Assembly (NCBI GenBank): GCA_012861695.1
Contig: JAAOOA010000033.1
Location: forward strand, 14,654,434 to 14,718,433
Direction of reading: 5' to 3'
DNA: 64,000 nucleotides
From: Trematomus loennbergii
Lineage: Eukaryota > Chordata > Actinopteri > Perciformes > Nototheniidae
Position numbers and translations under genes: made by a program. Shown one piece after another: positions 13,801 to 27,000 of this stretch (the stretch's first letter is position 1; each line of letters starts with the position of its first letter). The notes beneath the pieces were generated by a model, which worked only from the letters and a program-made list of their open reading frames with translations, ran no database searches and was not told the DNA's origin.

Positions 13801-14439
13801 AGGTCACGTCAGTGTGATGTGTCCTCTGTGTGGTGCAGCAGTGCGTAATGGGCCATTTTCAATTCCAGAAGCTAATTTACCCTATTTCAGCTCTGCCTTC
13901 ACAGCAGAACAGTTAAACTCTCAGCACTACACACCCACCCCCCCAGCTTTTTGTGGCCAGGTAGGAAGACAGCCTCCATCAGCAGCTCCAGATGAGCTGG
14001 TTGCCATGGGGACAGTCAATGGGCTGGTGAGAGGGGACTTTGGGACAGACATAAACACTCAGCGTTTAATTTTACCAGCTGGTAGACAACAGGAACAGGC
14101 AGGGGGGGTATTTTACAAAGCTGGAGTGGAGGGCCTTTCTGTCCTGAAAAAAAGGTGCGGGGTCTCCCCTCACTGAAGAAATACCAGCAGAGAGGAACAG
14201 CTCAATGTTATTACAGCATACTGGGATACTAAGGAGTAATGAGGACTCTGAATTACATCATGTGCAGCGTCCCACATGGTCGCACTGGGTTGGAAGGGGG
14301 GGTTGGGGGGGGGAGTTGCAGCATTAGGGAGCTAGAGATGATGTCATTTATAGAAGCACAAAGAGGCTGAGACTGAGCAGTGTGTGTAAAGGCAAGCTCA
14401 AAATCCTCCAGAGAAAATCACTCACAGGTGCTAAGGTGC
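10858..14439. other. Intronic region between nectin-3 tail A and tail B exons
   Basis: No supported exon here. Open frames exist on both strands (13060-13575 minus, 13592-14176 plus) but show no family resemblance, no splice support and low-complexity stretches such as poly-C at 13240-13250. A diffuse dispersed repeat starts near 10980 (CACTTCCGGGTGTC) and a CGTCCGGG relic lies near 11540. Two adjacent G-runs lie at 14296-14302 and 14305-14313. Confidence 0.5.
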
Positions 14440-17400
14440 TTTATTGAACTAAAGTATGTCAAAATTATTTGACTAAATAACGCTCCACTGTTGTCACCGA
14501 CATAAATATATTTTTTTTCCCCCTTCCAGAAACTTTACATTTTTCTCCTGTATTTACAAAAAACAAACATGACCACAAAGTGCTTTTCATTGACAATGTA
14601 AGTTAATTCTTCACCCTGTTAAACAACTCTACAGAAACCAAAACCCCTGACAGATACCTGCTTTTACTATTTGACATTTAAATTCAAGCATCGTCTTTAT
14701 GTGTGTGTTTTAATGCCTCTAGGTTTTGCAGATAAATTCTGTCAATAACTGTTGGTGGAAAATGTAATATGGCACTATGGAGTCCAAACACACAGTATGC
14801 AGAAAAAAAAAAAAGGCAACAAATGAATCTCACAGAGCAATAAAACAGGTTCTTACATCCAAACAATAAAAAGAAAACATTTCTTCTTCTATGTATCTAA
14901 GGCACTAGTTGCATTTCTCAACCCAAAGTGAAGGACATTTCTCAAGGTAAAGATATTGATGACTCATCTCAATACAAAATGTCACAGTACAAACGAACTT
15001 CATTAAACCAGGTGCGGGGCTGCAAACTGACGAGCCAAGCAAAAATAGTATATCGATTAGTGGGATTTCCGTCTTAGTGCATAGAAGCAAACCCAGGCAG
15101 GGGTTAGGCGGCTGTGCTTCCTGTTATTCCCCGCTTCGATGTGAAAGTGAGCAGAAGGACCAGGAATCAGCAGCACGTATAACCTCCCAAACCTTACTTC
15201 TAGTTCAATCGCCAAATGTACACTTCATTTCGGACCATTAAAGAGTCAGGGTCACCCGAATTACAAAAGACACACATATTCTCCCTTACATTTAGCTGTA
15301 AAGATGAAAGCAGGTCGTTTTGGATTTACCCAGGCTTTCAGAGTCTCTCAGAGTTTGACATCAATAAAAAGTGGATGGATTTCTTTTTTGTGGACGTTGA
15401 GTTATTGCATCAAAGACACTTTACAGCAACATCACTTTACAGAAACAAGGTTTTTTTTCGGCAATCCACACTGTAAACAGTTTTTCATTGGAACTACTCC
15501 TAACACAGAAAGGGTAGATTATCCAAAACGTTTTAGGCAACAGAGACTGTAAGTGAGGAATTATGTTAATGAATAGGAGTCAACTGAAACTTAAGGCAAT
15601 TAATAAAAAGGGAAGCTTCCGTCTATGAAAATAAATGGTGTACTGCTCAGCATTTGATACAGTTGAAAAACATTTGTACTGGGGTCATCTTCTCTAGTAT
15701 CAAATCTCTCGCTATCAGAATCGCAGCATATTCTCTGCACAAAATGTACACCCTGAAAAATAATTAGTGAGGTTTCATAACAATAACAAATTCCCCATGT
15801 TGACTGTTACTGTAATATTAAAGTGGCCTAAAGCATCTTTTAACTTCTATCAGGCTACAAGACCCTGTATACAACAGTGATACATTAATCTTTTTATATA
15901 AGCTACTAAATCAGTTGTAAGCTAGTCAGCAATACTTATGTGAGTCTGTCATCATATTTATACATACAACAAATATTTGGCATCTGGCAGCAAATATTGT
16001 AAAGGTGACCATACTATTAAAGTTGGCATGTATTCACAAACACTAGTGTAAATGAAGGAGATTGTTGGACCTCCTCCATGCTCTCTCCTCAATAGGTGCA
16101 TGTGCCAAAAGATGTGTGGATTTGATCACGTACACAAACTGAAATGTATCTTTATATCTAAAGCTTTAATCTAAGTTTGACACCTGAACTACTAGGGCTC
16201 TATAGCCCAATGAAACACTTTCTCCTCAGCTCAATCACAGTACTTGGTCCTGCCACATTATTGTCATGATAAGCATCAAATGTGGCTGGTTTATAAATTA
16301 ATGCAGAAATGCAAATCCAGATGTGATCCTTTTTTGATTTTAGAAAAAAAATAAGCACAGGGTGTTTTATTGGATAGATACTCTATATAACTATGAATGA
16401 ACGATTCCATGTTTAGTGCAACAGAATTTAGTCTGTCCCATGTGGGGAGCGCTGTGGCTTTGATGGGCCACACTGCCAGCTCAACCATGACAGAAGACCT
16501 GATTCCTCTACATAATCTATATTCCAATACTGATAGTGATAATAAATGCTGAATGTAAAAACAAAAACTGGTGAGCGTGATTAGTGCAGTTGCACACAAT
16601 AAGCCTATTAATGCGTCAGATTGTGATTGTAACACAGTTGTGTGTTTTTCTACAGATTACTCAAGAGTATAGTGAAATTAGTAGCAGAGGTCGGGTGTAC
16701 TAGCTGCGCTCTTGAATCACTTCTTTGTGTAACAAAATACTTTGTGACTGGGAGGCCAGCGTACGGTGGCTGCCATACTGTAGCCTGCTTCAACAATGCC
16801 CCTGCTGATAGCACTCTTGTATTTCCAGGAGGCCTGGGTCGGTGCCAGAGTGCAAACGCTCAAACACTTAACCGCCAATTGGAGAATGTGTTTGTTGCTA
16901 AATAAAGAGGACAACTCACAACAAATAAAACAATAAATCCCACAAATGTTAAATTATATTATCCCAGCTTATCTAAACTTGAAGATATCAAGGCTTGACT
17001 GTTTGATAAAGCCAGTCTGTTGACCTGTCGGACTGTGCCTCATTCATGCAGACATCCTTGCTTGCCCTCCCTCCATGTATGCATCCCTCCTGGGGATTTA
17101 AGATGAGCCGAGGACGTACAGTAGAAATGCTCTTAAGGTTCCCACTCTGGGCCATCACTTTCAAAGGACATTAACATGACATCAGTGGTCAATTCCTTAA
17201 GCGAACACGTTTCCAACAACAGTAAGTTACATTAAGACATTTTTTGTAGAAAACAAACGATGTGGTCGTCTAGTATAAAGTTTTGCAAAAGGCAGTGCAA
17301 TACGTTTCATGAATCAGTGTCGAGAGGTCTTTAGTCATGGACATTTCTCAGTGTCGAGAGGTCTTTAGTCATGGACATTTCTCAGTGTAATAAATCTTTT

Positions 17401-18039
17401 TTTTTTTTTTTTTTTTAAACAAACCTTTGCCTCTACTGTGTCCTACTGGGTTTGGACAAAGGACGTGCGACCCTCTGAATTTGATGGATTTACTTCCAGC
17501 TAATTATAATCAGAGGTCACATGTCTTTTAAACAAATCCGAGCAAGCAATACCAACACATACAAATATAAATGAGCAAGTGTTACATAGCCTGAGGAGGC
17601 TGATTTTGTAGAAACAAACAAAAAAAGGTTCTTATACGACAACCATATGTGATCTGTTAGCCCCAAAGGCTTCGGCTTAACTGAAAGTCATTAGTTATGC
17701 TAAATAAATTGGCAGTCCATGTAGTAAGGCAGAGACAGCACATACATCATGATCTTTAGTTAGTCTCTACACACACAGACTAGAGACATGCTGACTTCTG
17801 TTGGCATATAGACGTTGACTGTCAAACTGGCCGTGCAGTCCACAGTCCGTCCACGTCAAGTACAGATACTAAATGTCTCAAGTGTCGACCAGGACGCTCA
17901 AACAAATCAAAGGAAACTACAGAATCGAGGTTAGTAGAAGTGTGCGTGCGCGTACAGAAGAGAAAAAATGTGTTTCTTCATAATGAGATGAATGAAACCT
18001 TCTGATTTCTGCCGTATCTCTGCTCCTGCAGGCGGCTTG
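14440..18039 (-). other. Probable long 3' UTR of nectin-3 tail A transcript
   Basis: The region runs 3' of the tail A stop codon to a minus-strand AATAAA at 14440-14445. It is AT-rich with no convincing coding frame. Its length, about 3.6 kb, is inferred only from the position of this signal; other minus-strand signals may be used. It contains the 34-bp tandem duplication at 17314-17388 and a run of T at about 17398-17415. Confidence 0.3.
17314..17388. repeat. 34-bp unit, two perfect tandem copies plus 7 bp
   Basis: The unit begins TCAGTGTCGAGAGGTC and ends GGACATTTC. Copies are 17314-17347 and 17348-17381, and TCAGTGT begins a third. No mismatch between the copies suggests a recent duplication. 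Confidence 0.9.
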
Positions 18040-21000
18040 TCAAACGTACCACTCCCTGCGCGAGATGACGGAGCCGTCTGTGTGAGAGACATAGTCCCCC
18101 TCCGGCCCGCTGTCGTAGCAGTCGTCCGACAGGTAGGGGGAGCCGTTTCCCCGAGGTTTAGGGGAACGAGGGTGTCTGGCACCTCTGGCCAGCTGTGGAC
18201 TTGAGAGCTGAGTGGGTTCACGGTGCTGATTCTGCTGCTGGTTCTGGTGGCCGCTCTCCCTCATCGCCCGTGTGTAGCCGTTAGAGGGATACTCCTCTCT
18301 GTTGCCTTGGTGACGGCGGTCACGCTCTTGTTTGAGCTGGCGGTCGCCCCACTCCTCTCGGTCGTGGTCCTGGCGGTGGGAACTGCTGCCGGCTTTGGGG
18401 GGTGGAGCTCGTGCTGCGTGGGGGCCTTCTGCAGGTCGTTGGGGCCCAGGTACTGCTTGGTGTAGTAGTTCCCGTGAAAGGTTTGCTGTTTCTGAAGGTA
18501 ACACACACCGACCAGACACAGCAGCAGGAGCAGGAACAAGGCCCCGCCCACAGCCCCGCCCACTATGGAGCCCAGATTACTCTCAGGCAGAGCTTCGAGT
18601 GTGGGTGAGCTGAGGAGAACATGTCCCTGATCATCGACTAAGGTGGAGGAGGCAGAGCCAGTAAGGACAGGAGCAGTAATGGTGGAAGGCATGGTGGGAG
18701 GATCTAATGGAGGGAGGAGGGTGAGAGGGGAGTATGAACAGACAGAGAAGCAGAGAATGTCAATGCCAACTACATCAGCATTTCACTAAGTAGGGATAGG
18801 TTTACAAAACATCAACTACCACTGGTAAACTATGGAGATCACAGCAGCGTTTGCTTTGCCAACTCTTCAGTCCCTTTATAATTGGTAAACATAAAAAAAA
18901 AAACATTCTCATCTTACCTTTATCTTATTTTAGTACAGTTTCAAAATGTAAAGGGGACATATTATGCTTATTATCAGGCTCAGTCTTGTATTGTACGTTT
19001 TGCTAATAGAACATGTTTATACGTTTTAATGTAAAAAAACTCTTTACATTTCTCATACTTTCTGTCTGAATATACCTGTCACTTTCGACCACTAATGAAT
19101 ATGAATAGGTATTGTAACCAAGGCAGCCAACAAAAAAAAGTGAGTTTTTTTATGATATGTCCCCTTTAAGCACCATTGTCAGCTTGTATTCACCACAAAT
19201 GCACTTGAAAGTAAAATATATCTTTGGAAATGTTGAGGCTAAGGGCAAACCAAAGGCTACTGAAGAAATTGAAGACTACTGAACAATGTATATTGTATAC
19301 AAGAAACATACAATTCTTCAGTGAATGGATGTGGGTGTAACTACAGCAGGAAACATGGAAGACACAAAACAAATAATCCTTTAAATGTTTCAATTGAAAT
19401 TCTATGTTTTTACTGTAACACTTGTGGAGCGCAGCTTAGTTACAGATGAGTAAATCATTTCTTGCTTTGCTGGCAGGGAAGTCTTTAACTCCCTTAAACT
19501 CCATGATTTTAGCAAGTGTCAGAGTAAACAACCCAGACTTAAATGACATTAATAATTGTTGGTGATTGAAACAAAGAGTTTCTCAACCTTGTGACCATGA
19601 TCCCGCAGTATACGCAGATGAGTTAAAAGTTATACGACTGACATTTTGGTTTGTGTTTGACAACTTTGTAGAGCAAAATATATAAAATTGGATACAGCAG
19701 TTTTCATTTTTGTTGACTCATAGGAAAGATGATTCATTGAACCATTCTTCAGGCTGAGCACAACATACAATTGCCTCAAAACATTATCAATGGTTGAATA
19801 AAAAGGGTAAACTATTTCCTACCGTTTCTGTTAAATCATAGTATTATTGATTATATGAAGAGAGCAAAGTGCAACTTATTGCAATTTATAAACCTTGGGA
19901 CTTTAGAGAGGAAGACCAAATGGCATGTTCCTCTTTATGCTGACAGTCTGTTTCATCAGTTTTAAAAGTGCATAACCAAATCATTTTGTGTACCAAATGC
20001 TTAAAATTGCATGAGGATATGCATTTGATCCTTATTTTGCAAGTATAATGATGCAATGCTGCTATTTCACCATGCCATCATTAGAGCTTAAAATGTGCTG
20101 GATTAGGGTGAAGCCCACAAAAAAGGAAAAAGCCAAAAGCCATAATCAGTTGGAACTGAAGTAATGGAAAGTCTAAAAGCTTTCATGGTGCTGCAAAATT
20201 GCTCTGCCACTTTAAACTCAGTGCCAGGCCAGATGTACGGAAAAGAGTCTGATCTGAGAGATGACATGAACCTGAAGGTTTGTAGTCTCTAAGTATATGA
20301 ATCGTACAACTCCATGCAGAGGCAGCGAACTGACACATGTGAGCACACACACGCAGCAACACATACAAAGAAGGGAACACCAACATGTGTAAGCTTGCGC
20401 ACGCCCGCACAGGTCCTCTCAAAGGAAAAGGAAATATGGATGATAAATAATAAATAAGAGTTGAAAAGATCTAGTTAATGTTTTATGAATCTGGGACATC
20501 ATCGCACAGTAGGGCTGCAGGCTTTTCCCTCTTACCGCATGACACATGCAGAAATAAAAGAAACACAGAAAAGAAGCGAGAGATGTGAAAGAAAATCACA
20601 TCATAATCACATCATAATCACAACTTCATTCAGGGAGAGAGCTTCCACAGGCAAAACAGATTTTGTGCAACCGGAGGAACATGCTCCTCATACAAAACAA
20701 AAAGACAAACTTAGACACCAAGCCAAGAGGACCGAGCAGAGGCAATGCACTGAGGACTAAAGGACTTAAATATTTGCAGCTGTTTGGCACAGTAACCCCC
20801 CTTTTGAACATCTGGAGACCTAATGTTAATCAAGGCTAATCAGCATGCAATGAAGACTGAATATAAAAGGTCAATATTATCAGTGCCAACCCACCTTACC
20901 ATGGGTGAATGCTTGGACTGTCAGTATGTACCAAATGGAGTGATCCAGTGTCACATTTCAGCTTGAAGGACGATGTCAGGCAGTGATACCCTCTATGACT

Positions 21001-24000
21001 TGCGTGCATGCATAGTGCTTTCTAAGGGAAGCGGAGGCAATAGGAGTCAGCTGTGTTCCGGTGTGTATACGGCGCTCACCTTGTATGAGAAGGCGCACAT
21101 CCCGACTGCGGAGGTTGATGTCATTGGCAACCTCGCACCTGTAAACTCCCGAGTCATTGCGCTGGAGGGGACGCAGGAAGAGCAAAGTGCTGTTCATTAT
21201 TTCCATCCCTGCTGGCATTTCGCTGTCCAGTCTATAGTGCACAAGAGACGCAAACATTTAGACAATCAAAGTCACACCGTTGACAAATATACTGTTAGGT
21301 TATCATGCACACCTTATTTGCTATACAAGTTAAATGACGAGCTGAAGGTTTTAGATTAGTAAAATATTAGTAAAATGAAAAGCAACTAAATGTTACTCTC
21401 TAGTCTTTGATTTAACCTTCAGAAGTCTTCAAACTACTACAATTTACTGAGCTACAAGTCAGTGTTTGGGGGGGATTGTAAGCTAACAATCAAAGTTATG
21501 CAAATCATTTTGTCCAGAAACATATGTAACACACACACACACACACACACACACCTGATCCATCTGAATTGATTAGCAGGTGGGTTTGCGTTGGCTTTGC
21601 ACGTCATTTGTGCATTTTCCCGACCTACGTACCAGTCTCCATCATAGCCCACAACGGAGATATCAGGAGCATCTACAGGGCGAGCGGGAAAAAAACAAAT
21701 CATTGAAATATCAAAGCAAACTGTCCAGAAAGCTAACAACCTGAGAGAACCGTTATCACTGCACAGACTGAGCAGCCCTTTTGTTTTCTTGTATTGAAAT
21801 GTTTCTGCTGTTGGTATTGATAGTTCTGGTAGAGACTCTGTGCTTTACACTAGAGCAAACACATGCAAAATGACCGTTTCTCTGTTTTCTTTGGGAGCAT
21901 TATATGGAGTCTGAGGTCAGTCCTGGCCTCCAGACATGAGCTTGTGTCCTCCACACATACAAGGAGTTTCATAATGTATAAATTCAAAAACACAGTGCAG
22001 TGTACAGAGATGCAAAACTGCTATGACTCCTGTTGGTTTTTACAATTTAAAGCCAAATCACACTATTTCCGAACCAATTCTCAGGACAGTTAGAATTTCC
22101 TTTTTGACAAACAATAGAACTGTTTAGTATTCTTTGTTTTGTCGCTGCTGAGCCATAACTTGAATAAGTATAAAAGCCTTTGTGGACGCCATCTGTCATA
22201 AAACAGCAAGAAAGACCAAAGCTAAATGCATCCGTCTAACAAAACATTTGAAGGAGGTAATTTTACCCCTTTCACTAGTCTATTTACAGTTGCTACGCGG
22301 AGACCACTCGTGCCCCACAAAGCACTGACATGTGCTCTAACATCTATGGGGCTTACTGACAGAAAACGTTTTCACCTTTGACACGGACATGTACTGAGAG
22401 ACATAAAGAAATTCAGATTTTGAAACAGATAAATCCAGGAAAACGCCAAGGACAGCCTTTCTTAACACGAGAAAACACAATACATGTTAGAAGCCTGGAG
22501 TGTCCTTGATTTCTTCTGTCAATTCAGCTGTTTTCCAAAGTGAATTGTTGTGAAGTGCTTCAAATAAATCAAACGCCAACACTGACAAGGCCGAGCATCA
22601 TCATCTGACCGCTGTTGGAAATCAAGTCCCTTTACTTTTAAGATCGTCTGTCTGTACTTTCTGTTAAATACAGTGTTCAACTGTTTTAAGGAAGGTACAT
22701 TGACAGACAAGTGTAGACACCCTTTAACTCATTATGTTACGCAAGTGTATTCCAGCATTAAGGATACCTGATGAAAGTCTTACGGTACGTCCACACGGTT
22801 CCGTCGCGTGCTTCAATGGAGACGCTTCCCATTCACTTTGAATGGGGTGACGTCAAGCTTTGCCGAACTGCATTGTGGTTCCGTCGCGTCGCTTTGCCTC
22901 CGTTGCTCGCTTCGAAAGTTGAGAAAAATTCAACTTTTCAAGTGTCGACGGAAGCGCCAGCCAATCAAATCATATGCCAGTACAAGCGCTAGCCAATCAA
23001 ACCGCGTGCTTGTGTGTCGGGGCGGGAGATTAATGTGATTGGTTGTTGGTCGTGCGCGAGACACCCCACCGGCAAGCTTCAACGCGGCGGAACCGTGTGG
23101 ACGTTACGTTACAGCAGGACAGACTCAATACCCATCAACATATTTACTATAAGGCCGTGTTTGAGCCTTTTATATAAAGCTAAAAAGTAACTGGTAAGGC
23201 ACCCACACTGCACATTGAGCTGGTAGGGGATCCTGAAGTCACTCTCGAGAGCCGGGTGGCGGACCACACAGGTGAGAGTTTGGCCCTGGATGTGACGCGT
23301 GGGCTGCCAGAGGTAGCTCACTTGTGTGCTGGTCGTGCCGTTGGTTTCATCAAACAGCTGAACTTCTGACTGGCCAAACAGGTTGGACTCCCAGGAAACC
23401 TCAGCGGGGGGCCGGGCCCGCTCAGCGATACAGGTCGCCACAAGAGTATCATTGCCCCCATCGATCAGGGCAGTTGAACCTGCAGACACGTAGACTTTGG
23501 GCTCCACTGTGAAAAGGAGGAAAAAGAGCCTTCAGAGGTTAGTTTAAAAGTGTTTAAAAAAAGGTGTACATTACATTTCTATTTGATCTTTGACTGCATT
23601 CTCTTCAAGTGTCATTCCACTACAACCTACTAATAGCAGCTCTAGCCACCCTTGTGATCTGTTCTGTAAAAAGTGTCAATACTCAAGCAGGGTTCCTACA
23701 GCTAAAGGCTAGATACAAGACTTTATTTTTTTTAAATGTTGCAGAAACACTTTTAAGACCAATTTCACGCACAATTTATCTGCTAACCGGAACAGTGTAA
23801 ACAAAAGTTCATTCAAGCAGCAGTAAATTATTTAAAAAAAATGTTTTAAGATTTCAAACCGTCAGTGGATTTCAACTATTTAGTGACTTGTTTCATGGCA
23901 ACAAAACCTTCAAGCCAGCGCTTGATAATGTTCTCACAGAATTACAAGGCCTCTCAAATGTAATTGCGTTGATATCCAAACTTGACATTGAAGCTGCTAC

Positions 24001-27000
24001 AAATAATTTCCATGGCAAAAATCAGGCAACTATTTTCTCAATTAATCATTTGGTCTATAAAACATTAACATTTAGCAAAATATGCTCATCAAATATTGAT
24101 TGTTATGTCCAATAAACTGCTTAAACACTAATGGAACCAGCATAAATATTCTATATATATCTAATCAACTAATCAATGAATTAACTTATTGTTTCAGATG
24201 TTCCTGACATTCATTACAGTACTTCGAATAGAAAAAACACATGTGTGGAGATATACACACTTACCAAGTACATTGACAGTGGTGGAGGCTTGAGTGTTTC
24301 CCAGAGGAAACGTGGCGACCTTACAGGTGTACTTCCCCACGTCAGAGAAGCCCACGTTTCCCACGACGATGGTGGCATCATGAGAGGAGGGTGAGCGGAA
24401 GAACAAGCGATGGATGTACTCCGGAGGGATGGAGATGCCGTACCGTGGGTTGTAGACGGCCACCGTGATGGAGCCTGAAGGCAGATGACGCTCCCAGGAA
24501 CTCTGAGTCAGAGTAAGGTTGGTGCCCACCTCCACCTTGCACTCCAACGTCACATTCTTCCCCAGCACAGCGTTCACCCTCTTAGGCACCATCACCTGAC
24601 TGCCCCAAACACCTGCCACAGACACAGGAAACAACCATGTTCATTTGCAAACAGGAAGTTGAAAGCACTTATCGTACACTACACCTTTAATTGTTAAAGC
24701 TTCTTTAAAGTGCATCACTACTAGTTTTCTTAGGCATATTCTTTTTAACTCAACTAGAAGTGTCTTTTTTTTTTTTTTTTTTAAATCATACTTATTGAGA
24801 TCCCATCCTTTAAATTCAGAAATCGAACATTATAATCAAGTAAAAATGGGAAAACTTCATTAAAAAAACAAACCAAAAAACACAGGATTTATAAATATGT
24901 CTTAAATATTCAGCTCACTCATTGCACCAGTAATTTCTGATCAAAAATTATTTAAACAATAAGTTATGCAAATTGTCGCCGCCTTTTTCTGTTGATCAAC
25001 TAACCTTTTTACCCACTATTTTATATTAAATTATTATAAATTGCAAATATTTGGGTTATGAAGTAGAGCTGAACACATTTAAAGACGTCCCATCGGGCCT
25101 CCTTGAACTTGTGTCCAAACCTTTTCAAGAACTTAACGTTAAATATATGCAAAACATTCCTTATATGACAGACAATTTAGCTTTTCTGGTTGACAAGAAT
25201 GAAATTGCTTTAATCTACTTCATGGAAGACGTTACCTTTTCTTTTAAAAATGTCACAAAGGATTATCAGAGTGAAAATCAAGAACCAATCCAGAACACCA
25301 TGACAGCCCCAGTAAGGGAAGAGTATTTTCAGTGTTACCTCTTACGTCAGTCTTTAAAACAAGTTCATCTATTGCCATCAGTCTGGAATCAAAGCTTGAT
25401 ACCGCCACAGCAGGCGTTGGGTTTTTCGACAAATAACACACAGCTGACTGAGCATTTGTTTCGTCTCTTTAGCTCTTCTTCTCCTGACCTGAATTCAGGA
25501 ATTGAAAGCAGCCTGTCTGTATGTCCTTTGTCCAAATATAACTACCCCAACTCTGTCACCTGCACCTGACAGAAGTGTGGCATGTCTGAAAAGCAGAGAG
25601 CTTTTCGTCGTGCTGAAGAACGTCAAAGGGAAATAAAGAGAGAACACACTGATCCCGCCAGAAAAAATGGGAAGAGATATGCAAACACGACAATGACATC
25701 ATCGCTGAGAGAAGAAAAAAGAGGGCTGCGAGTGAGGAGAGCCGAGAGCAAAGTCACGTATGAAACACAAGTGAGAGGAAATTTATCACCAGGATTCCAG
25801 TAAACAAAAACACAGAGGAATTACATTACTGATTTAGAAAAGACAATATAGCACTGCTAAACTGCCAAAGCTCACTAATTGCGCCAAGCTGCCAGCAGGA
25901 AGACATCATCATAAATCAAACCTTCTGCGGTGCTTGGCAACTGACTGCAAATATTCTATTGTTGTTTTGCCAAAAACAGCTCCGTCTCCGGCCAATCTCC
26001 CTCTCAAAAGTCCATGTCCTCAAATATTAGTACTGTAGATTTCCATTTCCCTAAAGTATGATGTACAAAAGTCTATTTTTGACTTCTTCTCTGACATTAC
26101 AATAAAGTTTGAAATTGTGAAAACACTAGACTTATACAGTACATCAGTACTTCTCATTTTCTCCAAATGTGTATATAATAATTTCATACATGATAAAAAC
26201 AATGTGACAGCTTAACCAATTAAAAGTCATTTATCAAATTGGGGAATACATATAGTAAATGATATGGTTGCAAATGATCGACACACGACATACACTATAT
26301 GTTAGGGGCTGTACAATATAAGCCGAATGATCAATAGTGAATGTCAAATCTAGATAGCACTTTTTTTGCAGAGTAGGTATACTACGTCATCATATTGCTC
26401 ATACAAAGAAAGGGCAGTAGAAGGGAGATGTACAGCTGGAGAAGCACTATTCATATTTTTTTGTGCTATTTAGGGCGTTGCAGGTTTTTTTCAAATCGAA
26501 TAACCAACACATGCACGTCTGCTTTCTAGTGATGGGGCAACATCCACAGTCCTCATTCTGTGCAAAAATGCATTCCATACTTTAACACAGACTAATATAA
26601 GAGTTCAGCAATCTGAGTAGTAAAATAAAGTGGGTAACAAAGTCCTGAAATCCCTGCTGTGTTTCACAGTGTCAGAGCGGAAACATGAAGAGGGTATTCT
26701 GTGTTTAAAAGACTCTTCTCGGTTTGGCTCAGACTGCTAAAGCAAATACACTTGGCAGCGGATTTCTGCACTCAAAAAGAACTGGGAATGTTGTACAACG
26801 TCTCAATATTGGAAACACTAAAGGAAGCAATCAAAAAACTGTTAAATTACATATAAACCTTGGTATTGTTTTAAGGCAGACTAAAAAAACTATTCAAGCT
26901 CACTTAACGATTAAATACGTTCATTTCTACCGGTGAATTCAATACAGTTAGTCTTTAATGCAGGAGGAATTACTTTTTTAACATAACAGATTGATGTAAA

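Noticed and set aside
13060..14176. Open frames of 171 (minus) and 194 (plus) codons between the nectin-3 tails
   Set aside because: They overlap on opposite strands, contain low-complexity runs and match no family I recognise. GC-richer local composition explains their length.
14292..14313. Two long G runs as a G-quadruplex
   Set aside because: Only two runs are present in the window of a normal quadruplex. Similar G runs occur elsewhere in the window, so no specific role is supported.
25051..25569. 172-codon plus-strand open frame in nectin-3 intron 1
   Set aside because: No family motif, no splice or promoter support, antisense to the gene, and composition like the surrounding AT-rich intron. 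Chance is the simplest explanation.
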